DNA of 64,000 bases, taken from Haematococcus lacustris (lineage: Eukaryota; Chlorophyta; Chlorophyceae; Chlamydomonadales; Haematococcaceae). The position numbers and the translations under genes were made by a program. Shown one piece after another: positions 52,639 through 62,590 of the stretch (positions within the stretch are counted from its first letter, which is position 1; every line of letters starts with the position of its first letter). The DNA is taken from NCBI GenBank assembly GCA_030144725.1, contig JASKMD010000007.1:10323634-10387633 (forward strand), read 5' to 3'. Under the pieces are notes generated by a model. It was given only the letters and a program-made list of their open reading frames with translations, searched no databases and was not told the origin of the DNA.

Positions 52639-55071
52639 GCCTCGCGAGCGGGGGGCGGTGGGGTCGGTGATGACCCACGTGCTGAGGCCGTGGGAGGGGT
52701 CTGCCAGCAGGCTGTGGGTCAGAGGCTGCCAGGGACGAACCCGGGGCGACCAGAGCTGGGCCAGCATCTTCGCCAGCATGGCCGTGCTGGTGACCCCCAG
52801 GTCGGGAAGCCCCACCCCTCCCTCCCCCCGGGGCATCACGCAGATGGCCTTGCTAGGGTAGGGGCGGCTGCTGTTGGGGCTGCGCTCCTGGGGCAGGTCT
52901 GAGGCTGCCACAAAGCGGTTGACAGCCGCGGCCATGGCTTGCGTCAGAGGAGCGGAGGGTTGCACAAAAGCCATCTGGTAGATGGACTTGGAGGCCAGGC
53001 ACTGCTGTGCCACCTGCACCCGCCCCAGGAGGTTGAGGCCTTGGGGCCGCCAAGGGAGGGAGGCTGCCATCATGGCCGCCGCCGCCCCACCGAAGGCGGC
53101 CTCGCTGGTGGCAGCGTAGGAGGCCGCCCCAAGAGGGACCCCCAGGTGGCGCACGGGCACCCACGCTCGGACAGCTGGGATGACCACCTCCGGCTCCTGC
53201 TCCCCACCCTGTTCCTGCCCGCCCTGCTGCTGCCCTTGCCCGCCACCTTCCCCCAGCCCACCCCCTAGCCCCTGCTCGCCCACCTGCCCCTGCCCGCCTC
53301 CTTCCCCCCCGTCACCCCCCCTACCTTCCCTCCCCGCCCCCTCGGGGCCCGAGCCCCCCTGGTTACCCAGCCCGGGCTCTGGCTGGGCGCACGGCAGGGC
53401 TGAGTTCTTGCTCACGCTCAGCGCAGGGCCCCCAGCGGCGCGGAACAGGCCCAGGGCCTCCACAACCACCTTCCCGTCTCTGACCCGATCGAGCACCACG
53501 ATGGTGAGGTCGTCCGCATACTCCTTGGAGGGGAGCGCGGGGGTCAGGGCGGCCCTGTGCATGGCCAGAGGGCTGGAGGGGATGGCGGGGGTGCTGATGC
53601 GGCCTGCCAGCTGGAGCGAGCTGAGGTAGCTGACCAGCGGCTGGAGCACGATGCACCAGTAGAGCGGGGAGGCCCCGCTGCCCTGCAGCAGCCCCGACGC
53701 AAGGGGGAAGCTGTCGGTGAGGTGGCCGTTGACCAGCACCTGGCTCGTGGCCCCCCGGTGCAGCAGCTGAGCCCAGCGCACATGCCCCTCCCGGCAGAAC
53801 CCCATGGCCTCCATCGTGTCCTGGAGCAAGCCCCAGGACACGTTGTCATAGGCACCCGCCAGGTCCAGCAACAACAGCCAGGCTGGGCTGCCCCGCTGCT
53901 GCAGGTACTCCAGCAGGCCTAGGTGGAACTGCACGCTGTCGCTGATGTCCCTGCCTAGGATAAAGGCGGACTGAGAGGGGGACACCAGCAGGTCCAAGGG
54001 CAGCTGCAGCCGGTCCTCCACTGCCCTAGCCACCAGGCGCACGTCGCAGTTGAGGAGCGTGATGGGGCGGTAGCCGGCCACCTGGTCCCTCGGCTTGCCA
54101 GCCTTGGGCACGAGGGTGATGATGCCCGTGAGGAACTCAGCCAGGGGGGCAGGGTCAGCGGTGTCTGCCAGGGCCTCTCGCAACATGGCCCGCAGCGGCC
54201 GCCCCAGCTCCACCCACAGCCGGTCATAGACCTCCATGGGCAGTCCATCTAGCCCCGGGGCCTTGCTGTGCGCGCAGCCCTGCAGAGCCCGGCCCAGCTC
54301 CTCCTCTGATAGCATAGGGATGCCATCGGGGCCCTCGGCAGCCCTGGCCTGGGTGGGGGTGAGGTGGGAGGTGAGGCTGCCCAGCAGCGTGGCGCGCGCA
54401 GCTGTGTCCACCGGCTTGGCTGCGTAGACACCGGTGGGCTCGGCAGCTGAGTAGTGCTGCTGGAAAGCCCTGCACGCTGCCTTCACCCCGGCCGGCGTGG
54501 TAAGGTCTGCTGGCTGACCTGGCTGGCCGGGGAGCTGGAGAGAGGAGATGAGGGTGGGGGTGTGCGCGGGCTGGTCGCGATGGTAGAAGTAGAAGGAGGA
54601 GCGGTCGCCGTAGTACTGGTCGAGGACAGCGCTGGCCAGCAGGGATTGCTGGGCCCCCTGCTCCCTCGCCCCCACACCCGCCAGGGCTGCGGCCTCTCCC
54701 AGGTGCTGCGCCGCCTGCACCTCAGCCTCCCCCTCTCGCTCCACCCGCACCAGCTGCCGCACGAGGTGAGCCCTGGCCACTGCTGCCGCCTTCTCCCTGC
54801 GCTGCTGCAGGTCACGCTGCGCGCGGCGTTGGGCCCGCAGGAAGTGCTGGGCACGCATGGCCAGGCCCTGCTTGATGCGGGCCCACCTGGCCCTGTGCCC
54901 ATCCCTAGGCAGCCCCAGCTGACTCGCAGCCTCGTGGTGATGTGCCTCCGCCTGTAGGAAGTCCTTGAGGCAGTCCAGCAGGTCAGGGTTGTCGAGGTGG
55001 GCGGGGTGCAGCTGCCAGGGAGCGGGGACGGTGAGAGGCAGGTCGGGGGGGCACACTGCCACTGACACGGG
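52639..55071 (-). pseudogene. LINE copy D, inverted segment with an intact YADD reverse transcriptase
   Basis: A minus-strand frame of more than 800 residues, free of stops from RPVSVAV (55071 side) to the CTCGCGAG joint at 52641. All RT blocks are present: APGLDGLPMEVYDRLW, LVPKAGKPRDQVAGYRPI, SQSAFILGRDI, LLLLDLAGAYDNVSW, SGLLQGSGASPLYWC and EYADDLTIV (TAT codon at 53518-53520). The thumb/spacer continues in frame through VVIPAVRAWVPVRHLGVPLG to GLPDLGVTSTAMLAKML. The endonuclease is missing and the C-terminal finger lies on the other strand at 55103-57099, so it cannot make a complete ORF2 protein. It is the best-preserved RT in the window. Confidence 0.9.
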
Positions 55072-55102
55072 CCGTGCCTCTTGAGGGGTCTGTTGCCACT
55101 GG
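55072..55102 (+). other. 31-nt ORF1-derived filler at inversion joint (copy D)
   Basis: The same filler, with identical breakpoints, as 50150-50180. This shows that copies C and D descend from one rearranged insertion. Confidence 0.85.
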
Positions 55103-57542
55103 CAGCAGCTGAGCAGGGTTGGACCCACGTCCACCACGTGAGGGAGGCCCTGCATAGCCCCCAGCTGGAAGGGGAGGCCCGATGGGCTGCCGACCTGGTG
55201 AGGGCTTGCCTTCCCGAGCCCTGGCAGGGCATGGTGGACCGCCTGCAGCCTCCTCAGCCGGAGTGGGAGTGCCTGAGGGTTGGGCCAGGGGTGGGGTTTG
55301 TGATGCGGCGCACCCCCCTGCTCCAGCCCTCCCACTGGGTGGGCCCCAACGGCCGCCTCTACCCCCTAGACCCCACAGGGCAGGGGCCCCTAGGGGCTTT
55401 CTGGGCGGAGGGAGGGGCGGCCTGGGAGCCAGCTGCGGTGGCCCGACTCAACAAGCCCAGCTACAGGCTGACTCCGGAGGAGCGAGCCGCCCACCTCCGC
55501 CCTCTTCCCGCCGAGCATCACGTGGCGCAGGAGCAGGCTCAAGGGCAGGAGCAAGGAGGAGCCAGGGCGGTTGGCAGGGGCGGGGGGCGGGCAAGGGGGC
55601 GGGGCGGGGGCAGGGGGCGAGGGCGTGGAGGAGGTGGAGGGCGTAGGGGAGCAGGGGGCGGGGCGGGAGGGCAGGCTGCCGACCCAGCTGACGAGGGGCC
55701 TGGCACCTGGCCTAAGGAGGAGTGGCTCTTGGGCCCCTGGGCTCACCTGCAGCTGGACCCTCAGGTGTGGGGCATGGGCACCACCACCCTGCTGGACTTC
55801 TCTGTCAAGCATGCCAGGGTGCGCCTCCACCAGCTCCAGCGCGTCAGTGCCGACCCCCTCTACCCACCAGGTGGGGGCCTGTGGCCAGCGCTGTGGGGTG
55901 TGCGCCCCCCCCGGGCAGCGGGCGGACCGGAGGTGGCAGCGGTGGTTGATGGGGCCCTGAGGGAGCTGGAGCTCAAGTGGGAGGCCAGCGTGCAGCAGGT
56001 GGCAGGCCAGGGGGCAGCGGGGGAGCGGGAGCAGCAGGGCAGGGATGTGGAGGAGCGGCTCCCCGAGGAGGTGCAGGGCAGCCAACCGCCTCGCTGGCTT
56101 GACACCTCCGCCAGGGCGCACCAGCGACCCTCGCCGCAGATGAGGGCGGCCCAGCAGGCTGAGCGGCAGCTGGAGGCCCAGCAGCGGCGTGGCGGCAGGC
56201 AGCCAGTTGCTCAGCCCGCCCCCCGGGCCGACACCGTGGACCAGCTGGCTGTGGGTGTTCAGGCGGGCCAGCCGTGTGCGAAGGTGTGGAAGGAGCTGCT
56301 AGACCCCACCCTCCGTCGGGAGCATGTCATCGTGGCCTGGCGGGTGCTTCACGCCAGCCTCATGGTGGGGGCCTTGTGGGGCCACATCCTCAAGGGTACG
56401 GCTGCCCCGGGCTCTTCCGCCTGCCGCTTCTGCCAGCCGGGGCACTTGGAGACCCTCACCCACGCCTTCCTGACCTGCCCCGCCGTGGTCCCAGCCTGGG
56501 AGTGGGTGCTGGACGTGTACGGCCGCCTCACAGGCACCCGCCCCCCCTCAGGCGACGCCATGCTGCTCCTCAGTGGGCGCCCCACCCGCGGCGAGGCCCC
56601 CCCCTTTCAGCCCCCTGACAGCCTGCTGTGGCTGCGGCTGCGCGTTGCCTACCTGGGCGCAGTGTGGCGCCTCCGCAGCTCAGGAGCCGCTACAGCCCTG
56701 CAGCCACAACAGGTGGCGAGGCGGGTCGTGGAGGAGGTCATCTCCACCCTCACCACGGCCGTCAAGCGGGACTGGCATCGGGTGGGGAGGGACATCCGCG
56801 TGGGCCTCTGCGGCGCTGTGCCCTCCACCTGGTTCAAGGGAAAGGACCCGGAGCTGGACGCTGCCCACTTCGACCAGCTGTGGCCCGAGGCGTCGGGGGG
56901 CTGGTTTGCCAAGCAGCCCAGGAGGGAGCGGAGGGGAGGGCAGGAGGGGGCAGAGGGGAGGGTTGGGGCAGGAGGAGTGGAGGAGGAGAGGGCAGCAGGG
57001 AGGCCTAGGCATGGGGAGGGCAGGGCGCAGGGGGGGGGAGAGCTAGTGGTTCGCCTCTCCTTGCAGTGGCCCGTCCCCTTCCCCGTCGAGCCAGCCTGAG
57101 CTTCAGGGTTGCTGGTGGGGGCTTAGGGCGTTCGGTGGGTGGGGTGGGCTAGGCTTCGGGGGGCTGTCTGGGTGTCAGGGGACCGGGGGCTTAGGTGGTC
57201 TTGGTATGAGCGTTGGGGGTAGGGTTCTAGGTTTCAGGTCGAGGGGCGGAACTTAGGCTCGGGTGGGTAGTTTTGTGGGGAGGGTATGGGGAGGGTCTGG
57301 GGAGGTGAGCTAGGGTGGAGGGCGTTGGTGTGGGGGAGTGTCTTGACGTTGTCCTAGGGAGGGGGTTGCTTGGGTTGTGTGGACCTTTGCATGTGGGGTG
57401 TGGACCTTTGCTTGGGGTGTGTGGACCGCTGTGTTTGGGTGGGGTGCTTGGGGCTCGTGTATGGGGGAACCTTGTTTTGTAGTAGTCTTCTCTTTTCATC
57501 TTTTCTTTAGTGTCACTCTCTCTCTTGTAATGCTGCTCCATC
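55103..57542 (+). pseudogene. LINE copy D, 3' segment (C-terminal domain and 3' UTR)
   Basis: Almost identical to 50181-52620. It is open from AAEQGWTHV to the stop at 57097-57099, with the CCHC finger at about 56420-56480, TGTAA at 57526-57530 and 16 A at 57543-57558. A few substitutions distinguish it from C (e.g. AADRRW/GGPEV region near 55921). Confidence 0.9.
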
Positions 57543-57558
57543 AAAAAAAAAAAAAAAA
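57543..57558 (+). other. Poly(A) tail of LINE copy D
   Basis: Sixteen A residues, 12 bases after TGTAA. Copy E follows directly. Confidence 0.95.
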
Positions 57559-57783
57559 GGCTCGCGAGCGGGGGGGCGGTGGGGTCGGTGATGACCCACG
57601 TGCTGAGGCCGTGGGAGGGGTCTGCCAGCAGGCTGTGGGTCAGAGGCTGCCAGGGACGAACCCGGGGCGACCAGAGCTGGGCCAGCATCTTCGCCAGCAT
57701 GGCCGTGCTGGTGACCCCCAGGTCGGGAAGCCCCACCCCTCCCTCCCCCCGGGGCATCACGCAGATGGCCTTGCTAGGGTAGG
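57559..57783 (-). pseudogene. LINE fragment E, inverted
   Basis: 225 bp equal to the first part of the inverted segment of copy D (minus strand: AICVMPRGEGGVGLPDLG to WVITDPTAP). It starts at the same CTCGCGAG joint after poly(A) and is cut at 57783, where the 5' region of copy F begins. Confidence 0.9.
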
Positions 57784-60700
57784 GTGCTGGTGACCCCCTT
57801 TCCATCCTCCTCCTCAGCCCCCTGCCCAGCTCCCTTCCCAGCCACCTGATGACCCCCTTGCTCTACCTCCTCCACCCCCCCTTGCTCAACCTCCCCCACC
57901 ACACCCTGCTCAGCCCCCTACCCAGTCACCAGGTGACCCCCCAGCTCTACCTCCCCCTCCCTCACCCTCACCCTCCCTCCCTCCCTCCCTCACCCTCCCT
58001 CACCCTCCCTCACCCTCCCTCACCCTCCCTCACCCTCCCTCAGCTGCTGCCGCCCCCCTCCAGCGCACCTCAGATGGGGGTGGCACAGCTGGGGATGAGG
58101 GGGCCCGGGTGGCGCAGGGCGCCCAGGTGGCCCAGAAGCGGCAGCAGCACAGCCCTACCTCCCGGGACCCTGACCCTGCCTCAGCTGCTACCGCCCCCCT
58201 CCACCGCACCTCAGATGGGGGTGGCACAGCTGGGGATGAGGGGGCCCGGGTGGCGCAGGGCGCCCAGGGTGCTCAGCAGCAGCAGACGCTGCATAGCCCT
58301 ACCTCCCGGGGCCCTCACCCTGCCTCAGCTGCTGCCGCCCCCCTCCAGCGCACCTCAGTTGGGGGTGGCACGGCTGGGGATGAGGGGGCCCGGGTGGCGC
58401 AGGGCGCCCAGGTGGCCCAGCAGCGGCAGCAGCACAGCCCTACCTCCCGGGACCCTGACCCTGCCTCAGCTGCTGCCGCCCCCCTCCAGCGCACCTCAGA
58501 TGGGGGTGGCACAGCTGGGGATGAGGGGGCCCGGGTGGCGCAGGGCGCCCAGGGTGCTCAGCAGCAGCAGACGCTGCATAGCCCTACCTCCCGGGGCCCT
58601 CACCCTGCCTCAGCTGCTGCCGCCCCCCTCCAGCGCACCTCAGTTGGGGGTGGCACGGCTGGGGATGAGGGGGCCCGGGTGGCGCAGGGCGCCCAGGTGG
58701 CCCAGCAGCGGCAGCAGCACAGCCGTACCTCCCGGGACCCTGACCCTGCCTCAGCTGCTGCCGCCCCCCTCCAGCGCACCTCAGATGGGGGTGGCACAGC
58801 TGGGGATGAGGGGGCCCGGGTGGCGCAGGGCGCCCAGGTGGCTCAGAAGCAGCAGCAGCAGCACAGCCCTGGGTTGGGAGCGGGGGCGGGGAAAGAGGCT
58901 ATAGCGGGGGCAGGGGATGATTCAGGGGCTAGAGGGCCAGGGCTCAAGGGTCTCGGGATCCAACCGTCTGCTCCGCCCCGTGGAAGGCCTTCCCGGTTCG
59001 ATAGCTCTTGGGGCCCAGCTACAGCAGAGCTTTCTGGGGGGACTCCGTGGCTGGGCCCGTCCTGGGCTGCCCGGGTGTGCTCAAGGGGTGAGTCAGCGCA
59101 GCCGGGGGAGAAGGAGGCGCATGGTCTGTCGCCGAGCAGCCCAGCCGCCCCCTCCACTGGTCAGGGGCCCGCGAGTCGGCCTTTCCAGCTTGGCGGTGCA
59201 GCAGCTCCTACACGAGGCAGGAGGTCCCTTCTTCCCCGCATGGACATGACCAACTCCACCGGAGGTAAGTCGGGGGATGTGGGGGGCAAGGCTCTAGCCG
59301 TCGTGTTCTCCGCCGCTAGCAGGGCCCTCCGAGCCGGTAGGAGCACCCTTGTCCCTCAGCCGGAGCTGCTATCAGCTCTCCTCCCCTCCCCCTCAGCCTC
59401 ACCCGCTTCTACCCAAGACGAGGCCTCTCGGTCCGACTGCGGAGGGGCACAGTCGCTGGACGGCAGGGCTATCACAGCTAGTCAGCCCCAGGCTGCCGCC
59501 ACACCTCACCAGCGCACCTCAGCAGGGGGTGGCACTGCTGGCACAGAGGGGGCGAGGTTGGTGCCTGTAGCGCAGCAGCAACAGCAACAGCAGCAGCAGC
59601 AGCAGCGGCAACAGCACCGGCAACAGCAGCAGCAGCAACAGCAGCACCAGCAGCAGCAGCACCAGCAGCAGCAGCGGGCTGGGGCTGGGGCTGGGGCTGG
59701 GGCTGGGGCTGGGGCTGGGGCTGGGGCTGGGGCTGGGGCTGGGGCTGGGGCTGGGGCTGGGGCTGGGGCTGGGGCTGGGGCTGGGGCTGGGGCTGGGGCT
59801 GGGGCTGGGGCTGGGGCTGGGGCTGGGGCTGGGGCTGGGGCTGGGGCTGGGGCTGGGGCTGGGGCTGGGGCTGGGGCTGGGGCTGGGGCTGGGGCTGGGG
59901 CTGGGGCTGGGGCTGGGGCTGGGGCTGGGGCTGGGGCTGGGGCTGGGGCTGGGGCTGGGGCTGGGGCTGGGGCTGGGGCTGGGGCTGGGGCTGGGGCTGG
60001 GGCTGGGGCTGGGGCTGGGGCTGGGGCTGGGGCTGGGGCTGGGGCTGGGGCTGGGGCTGGGGCTGGGGCTGGGGCTGGGGCTGGGGCTGGGGCTGGGGCT
60101 GGGGCTGGGGCTGGGGCTGGGGCTGGGGCTGGGGCTGGGGCTGGGGCTGGGGCTGGGGCTGGGGCTGGGGCTGGGGCTGGGGCTGGGGCTGGGGCTGGGG
60201 CCGTGCCTTCTCCGATGGTTTTGGATCGCCCACGCCTTACCCGACCCGTGCTCTCTACCCTCTTTCCAACGCCCACCACCTTCCAGCCCAGCGCCCAGGG
60301 GGCTTTTGTGTCCCGAGCGTATGCGCCTTGCTCTGTCCCACCACGAGGGGTGCATCTCCCCCACATCCCTCTTCCCCACCAGCAGCTCTCTGCCCCCCTG
60401 AACCCCCCTTGGGCCGCCCCTCCCCCCCTTGGTTTTCCTCCCGCTGTCCATCCCGTGCCTCTTGAGGGGTCTGTTGCCACTGGCTCCCTTGCCGGTATTC
60501 CCCCATCAGCCTCTCCGCGCTCCCCGGGGCACTTGGGGTTGCTGGGCAAGGCCCTCTTGAAGGGCGCGGTGCTGGCCTCCAAGGGCAAGCTCGCTGCCCG
60601 TAAGCTGAGAGATGCCACAGCTAGGGGCCTAGCCGCAGCCGGGCAGTGGGTGGGTGGGGAACCTTCCGCCAGCTCTCCCTCCCTTGACCCCATGGACGCC

Positions 60701-61507
60701 GAGGCAGCGGCCCCCACCGCCTCTTGCCGCACGGAGGCCACGGGGCCTGGCGCAGTTGCCCATCTCCCAGCCCAGGAGCTTGGTCCCTCCACCGGGCTGG
60801 GCACCCGGCTCGGCACGGTGCGGGTTGGGCCCGGTGAGCTGCAGGGTAGTCAGCCTCCCCGCTGGCTTGACACCGCCGCGAGGGCACCTCCGCGCCCCTC
60901 CCCGGATGACAGGAGGGCTAGGCGGGAGGAGCGGCAGCGGGTGGCTCAGTGTAGGTCGAGGCGAGGCAACACGCAGCCAGCTACCCAGCCAGCCAGAGGG
61001 GGGCCTAGCCGGCGCCGGTATGGCATTCCCTCTTCCGGTTCCAGCTCTGAGGAGTGGGAGGCACGGCGTGCAAGGCACCAGCAAGCTGGCAGGCAGCGAG
61101 CTGCGCAGCTTGGCCATGGGTCCCCACACGTGCGCCGCTACGGGTTGCTCAGCCCCTCTGTTAGCCTGGCCAGCTCGCTGGGGGCCTCCTGTGATAGCCC
61201 TGTAGTTGAGCCAGCAGGGCCCCGGGAGGGGAGGTTGAGGGTGCCTAAGCGGCAGCAGCCCGAGCAGGCAGCTCAGCCTGGGGAGGAGGTCGAGCAGCTC
61301 GGTCCTCTGCCCCTGCGGCCCCCGCTGGCCATCTATTCCCGTGAGCCTCGGGTCCGCCTGCGCCGCCCGGGGGCCAAGTTGGCGTGCATTGAGGCCACCC
61401 CGCCCCCACCCCCCGGCCCTCCTCCTTTGCCAGGCCCGCCTCCCCTTCCCAGCCCACCCGCCCTCCTCTACACACGCGTAGCCCGCGCGGGGGCAAGCCA
61501 GGACTAG
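57784..61507 (+). CDS. LINE copy F, ORF1 (repeat-rich), start not fixed
   Basis: An open frame of more than 1100 residues ends at TAG 61505-61507. The first part is six tandem units (141 and 144 bp alternating, 58041-58890) containing [18 protein letters not shown] middle part has MDMTNSTGG (in-frame ATG near 59239, a possible start). Then come a Gln-rich CAG tract (59573-59677) and about 87 Ala-Gly pairs encoded by (GGGGCT)n (59679-60201). The C-terminal third is Arg/Ser/Pro-rich with [14 protein letters not shown], a motif shared with ORF2. No CCHC knuckle is visible, unlike many LINE ORF1s. ORF1 proteins bind LINE RNA; that role here rests only on position, two bases upstream of ORF2. The 5' part, 57784-58040, is C-rich with CACCCTCCCT repeats and is probably 5' UTR. 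Confidence 0.65.
58041..58890 (+). repeat. Coding tandem repeat, 141/144-bp units (285-bp higher order)
   Basis: CAGCTGCT landmarks lie at 58041, 58182, 58326, 58467, 58611 and 58752, alternating 141 and 144 bp. The two unit types differ in GACCCTGACCCTG versus GGCCCTCACCCTG and in the Gln-run end. Both lengths are multiples of three, so the frame is kept. Confidence 0.92.
59679..60201 (+). repeat. (GGGGCT)n array inside ORF1
   Basis: About 87 uninterrupted copies of GGGGCT, read as alternating Ala-Gly in the ORF1 frame. It is G-rich on the sense strand, so the LINE RNA would carry a long potential G-quadruplex tract. It is preceded by a CAG/CAA tract coding for Gln. Confidence 0.97.
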
Positions 61508-61509
61508 CC

Positions 61510-61867
61510 ATGCAGCGCCCAGGTGTGGCCGCCAGATTCTTGGCAGTCACCCTCAACGTGCAGGGCCTTGCCCAGCCGCACAAACTGCAGGCCCTGCTTG
61601 ACTGGGCCGCTGACAGCCCGGCGCAAGTGGTGTTCCTCCAAGAGTGCCATAGGGCGGAGAGCGTGTGGCAGTGGGCAGAAGCCCACTCGGGGGCCAAGCC
61701 CGCCTGGCGGGGGCAGTGGTTTTACACCCCTGGCACCGGCAGCTCCCAAGGCTGCCTGGTGTTGGTCAAGCCCTCCACCATCCTCCGGGGGTGCACCCAG
61801 GTGCAGCTGCAGGCAGAGGGGGCCCAGGGGCGGGTGCTGCGGGTAGACGGGGAGCTCGCAGGCAGGC
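61510..61867 (+). CDS. LINE copy F, ORF2 N-terminus (AP-type endonuclease), cut by gap
   Basis: The ATG at 61510 is two bases after the ORF1 stop. The frame shows the first blocks of an exonuclease-endonuclease-phosphatase domain: FLAVTLNVQGL (metal-binding Asn), VVFLQECHR (catalytic Glu), then a block ending GSSQGCLVLVKPS. In APE-type LINEs this enzyme nicks target DNA to prime reverse transcription. The frame is open until the N run at 61868. The tail of this domain (LTDHRPVSV) is visible in copy A, confirming that the family carries this endonuclease. The stop/ATG spacing suggests termination-reinitiation. Confidence 0.85.
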
Positions 61868-62367
61868 NNNNNNNNNNNNNNNNNNNNNNNNNNNNNNNNN
61901 NNNNNNNNNNNNNNNNNNNNNNNNNNNNNNNNNNNNNNNNNNNNNNNNNNNNNNNNNNNNNNNNNNNNNNNNNNNNNNNNNNNNNNNNNNNNNNNNNNNN
62001 NNNNNNNNNNNNNNNNNNNNNNNNNNNNNNNNNNNNNNNNNNNNNNNNNNNNNNNNNNNNNNNNNNNNNNNNNNNNNNNNNNNNNNNNNNNNNNNNNNNN
62101 NNNNNNNNNNNNNNNNNNNNNNNNNNNNNNNNNNNNNNNNNNNNNNNNNNNNNNNNNNNNNNNNNNNNNNNNNNNNNNNNNNNNNNNNNNNNNNNNNNNN
62201 NNNNNNNNNNNNNNNNNNNNNNNNNNNNNNNNNNNNNNNNNNNNNNNNNNNNNNNNNNNNNNNNNNNNNNNNNNNNNNNNNNNNNNNNNNNNNNNNNNNN
62301 NNNNNNNNNNNNNNNNNNNNNNNNNNNNNNNNNNNNNNNNNNNNNNNNNNNNNNNNNNNNNNNNNNN
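61868..62367. other. Assembly gap (500 N)
   Basis: Exactly 500 N, a conventional placeholder. To the left is LINE ORF2; to the right is an unrelated host gene. The rest of the LINE and part of the host gene must lie in it or be missing, so the true distance is probably several kilobases. Confidence 0.95.
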
Positions 62368-62590
62368 CCACCACGTCCGCTTGTGCCGCGAGCTGCAGCT
62401 GGCTGACGCTGATCGGGGTGTCGCTGCAGTCCGGAAGGGCGGTGGGGTCGAATGCATCAGCTGCATCTGAATCCTTCGCTGTGGGTGAACTAAGGGCAGG
62501 CTGAGTAAGACATAGCAACGCCCACAGCGCGACGAGCAGAAGCGAAGGCTGTGCTGCGTTGCGGGCGAGCCTTGGCCGAGCCGCTAGCAT
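62368..62590 (-). CDS. N-terminus of a secreted or membrane protein, cut by gap
   Basis: The minus-strand ATG at 62588-62590 starts MLAARPRLAR, followed by a hydrophobic core (LLLVALWALLCL) and a small-residue cleavage site near PALSSP: a classic signal peptide. The mature part begins KDSDAADAFDPTALPDCSDT and continues ISVSQLQLAAQADV to the gap. An in-frame upstream GTG at 62614 is unlikely to be used. The family cannot be told from about 74 residues. The promoter would lie at 62591 and above. Confidence 0.6.
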
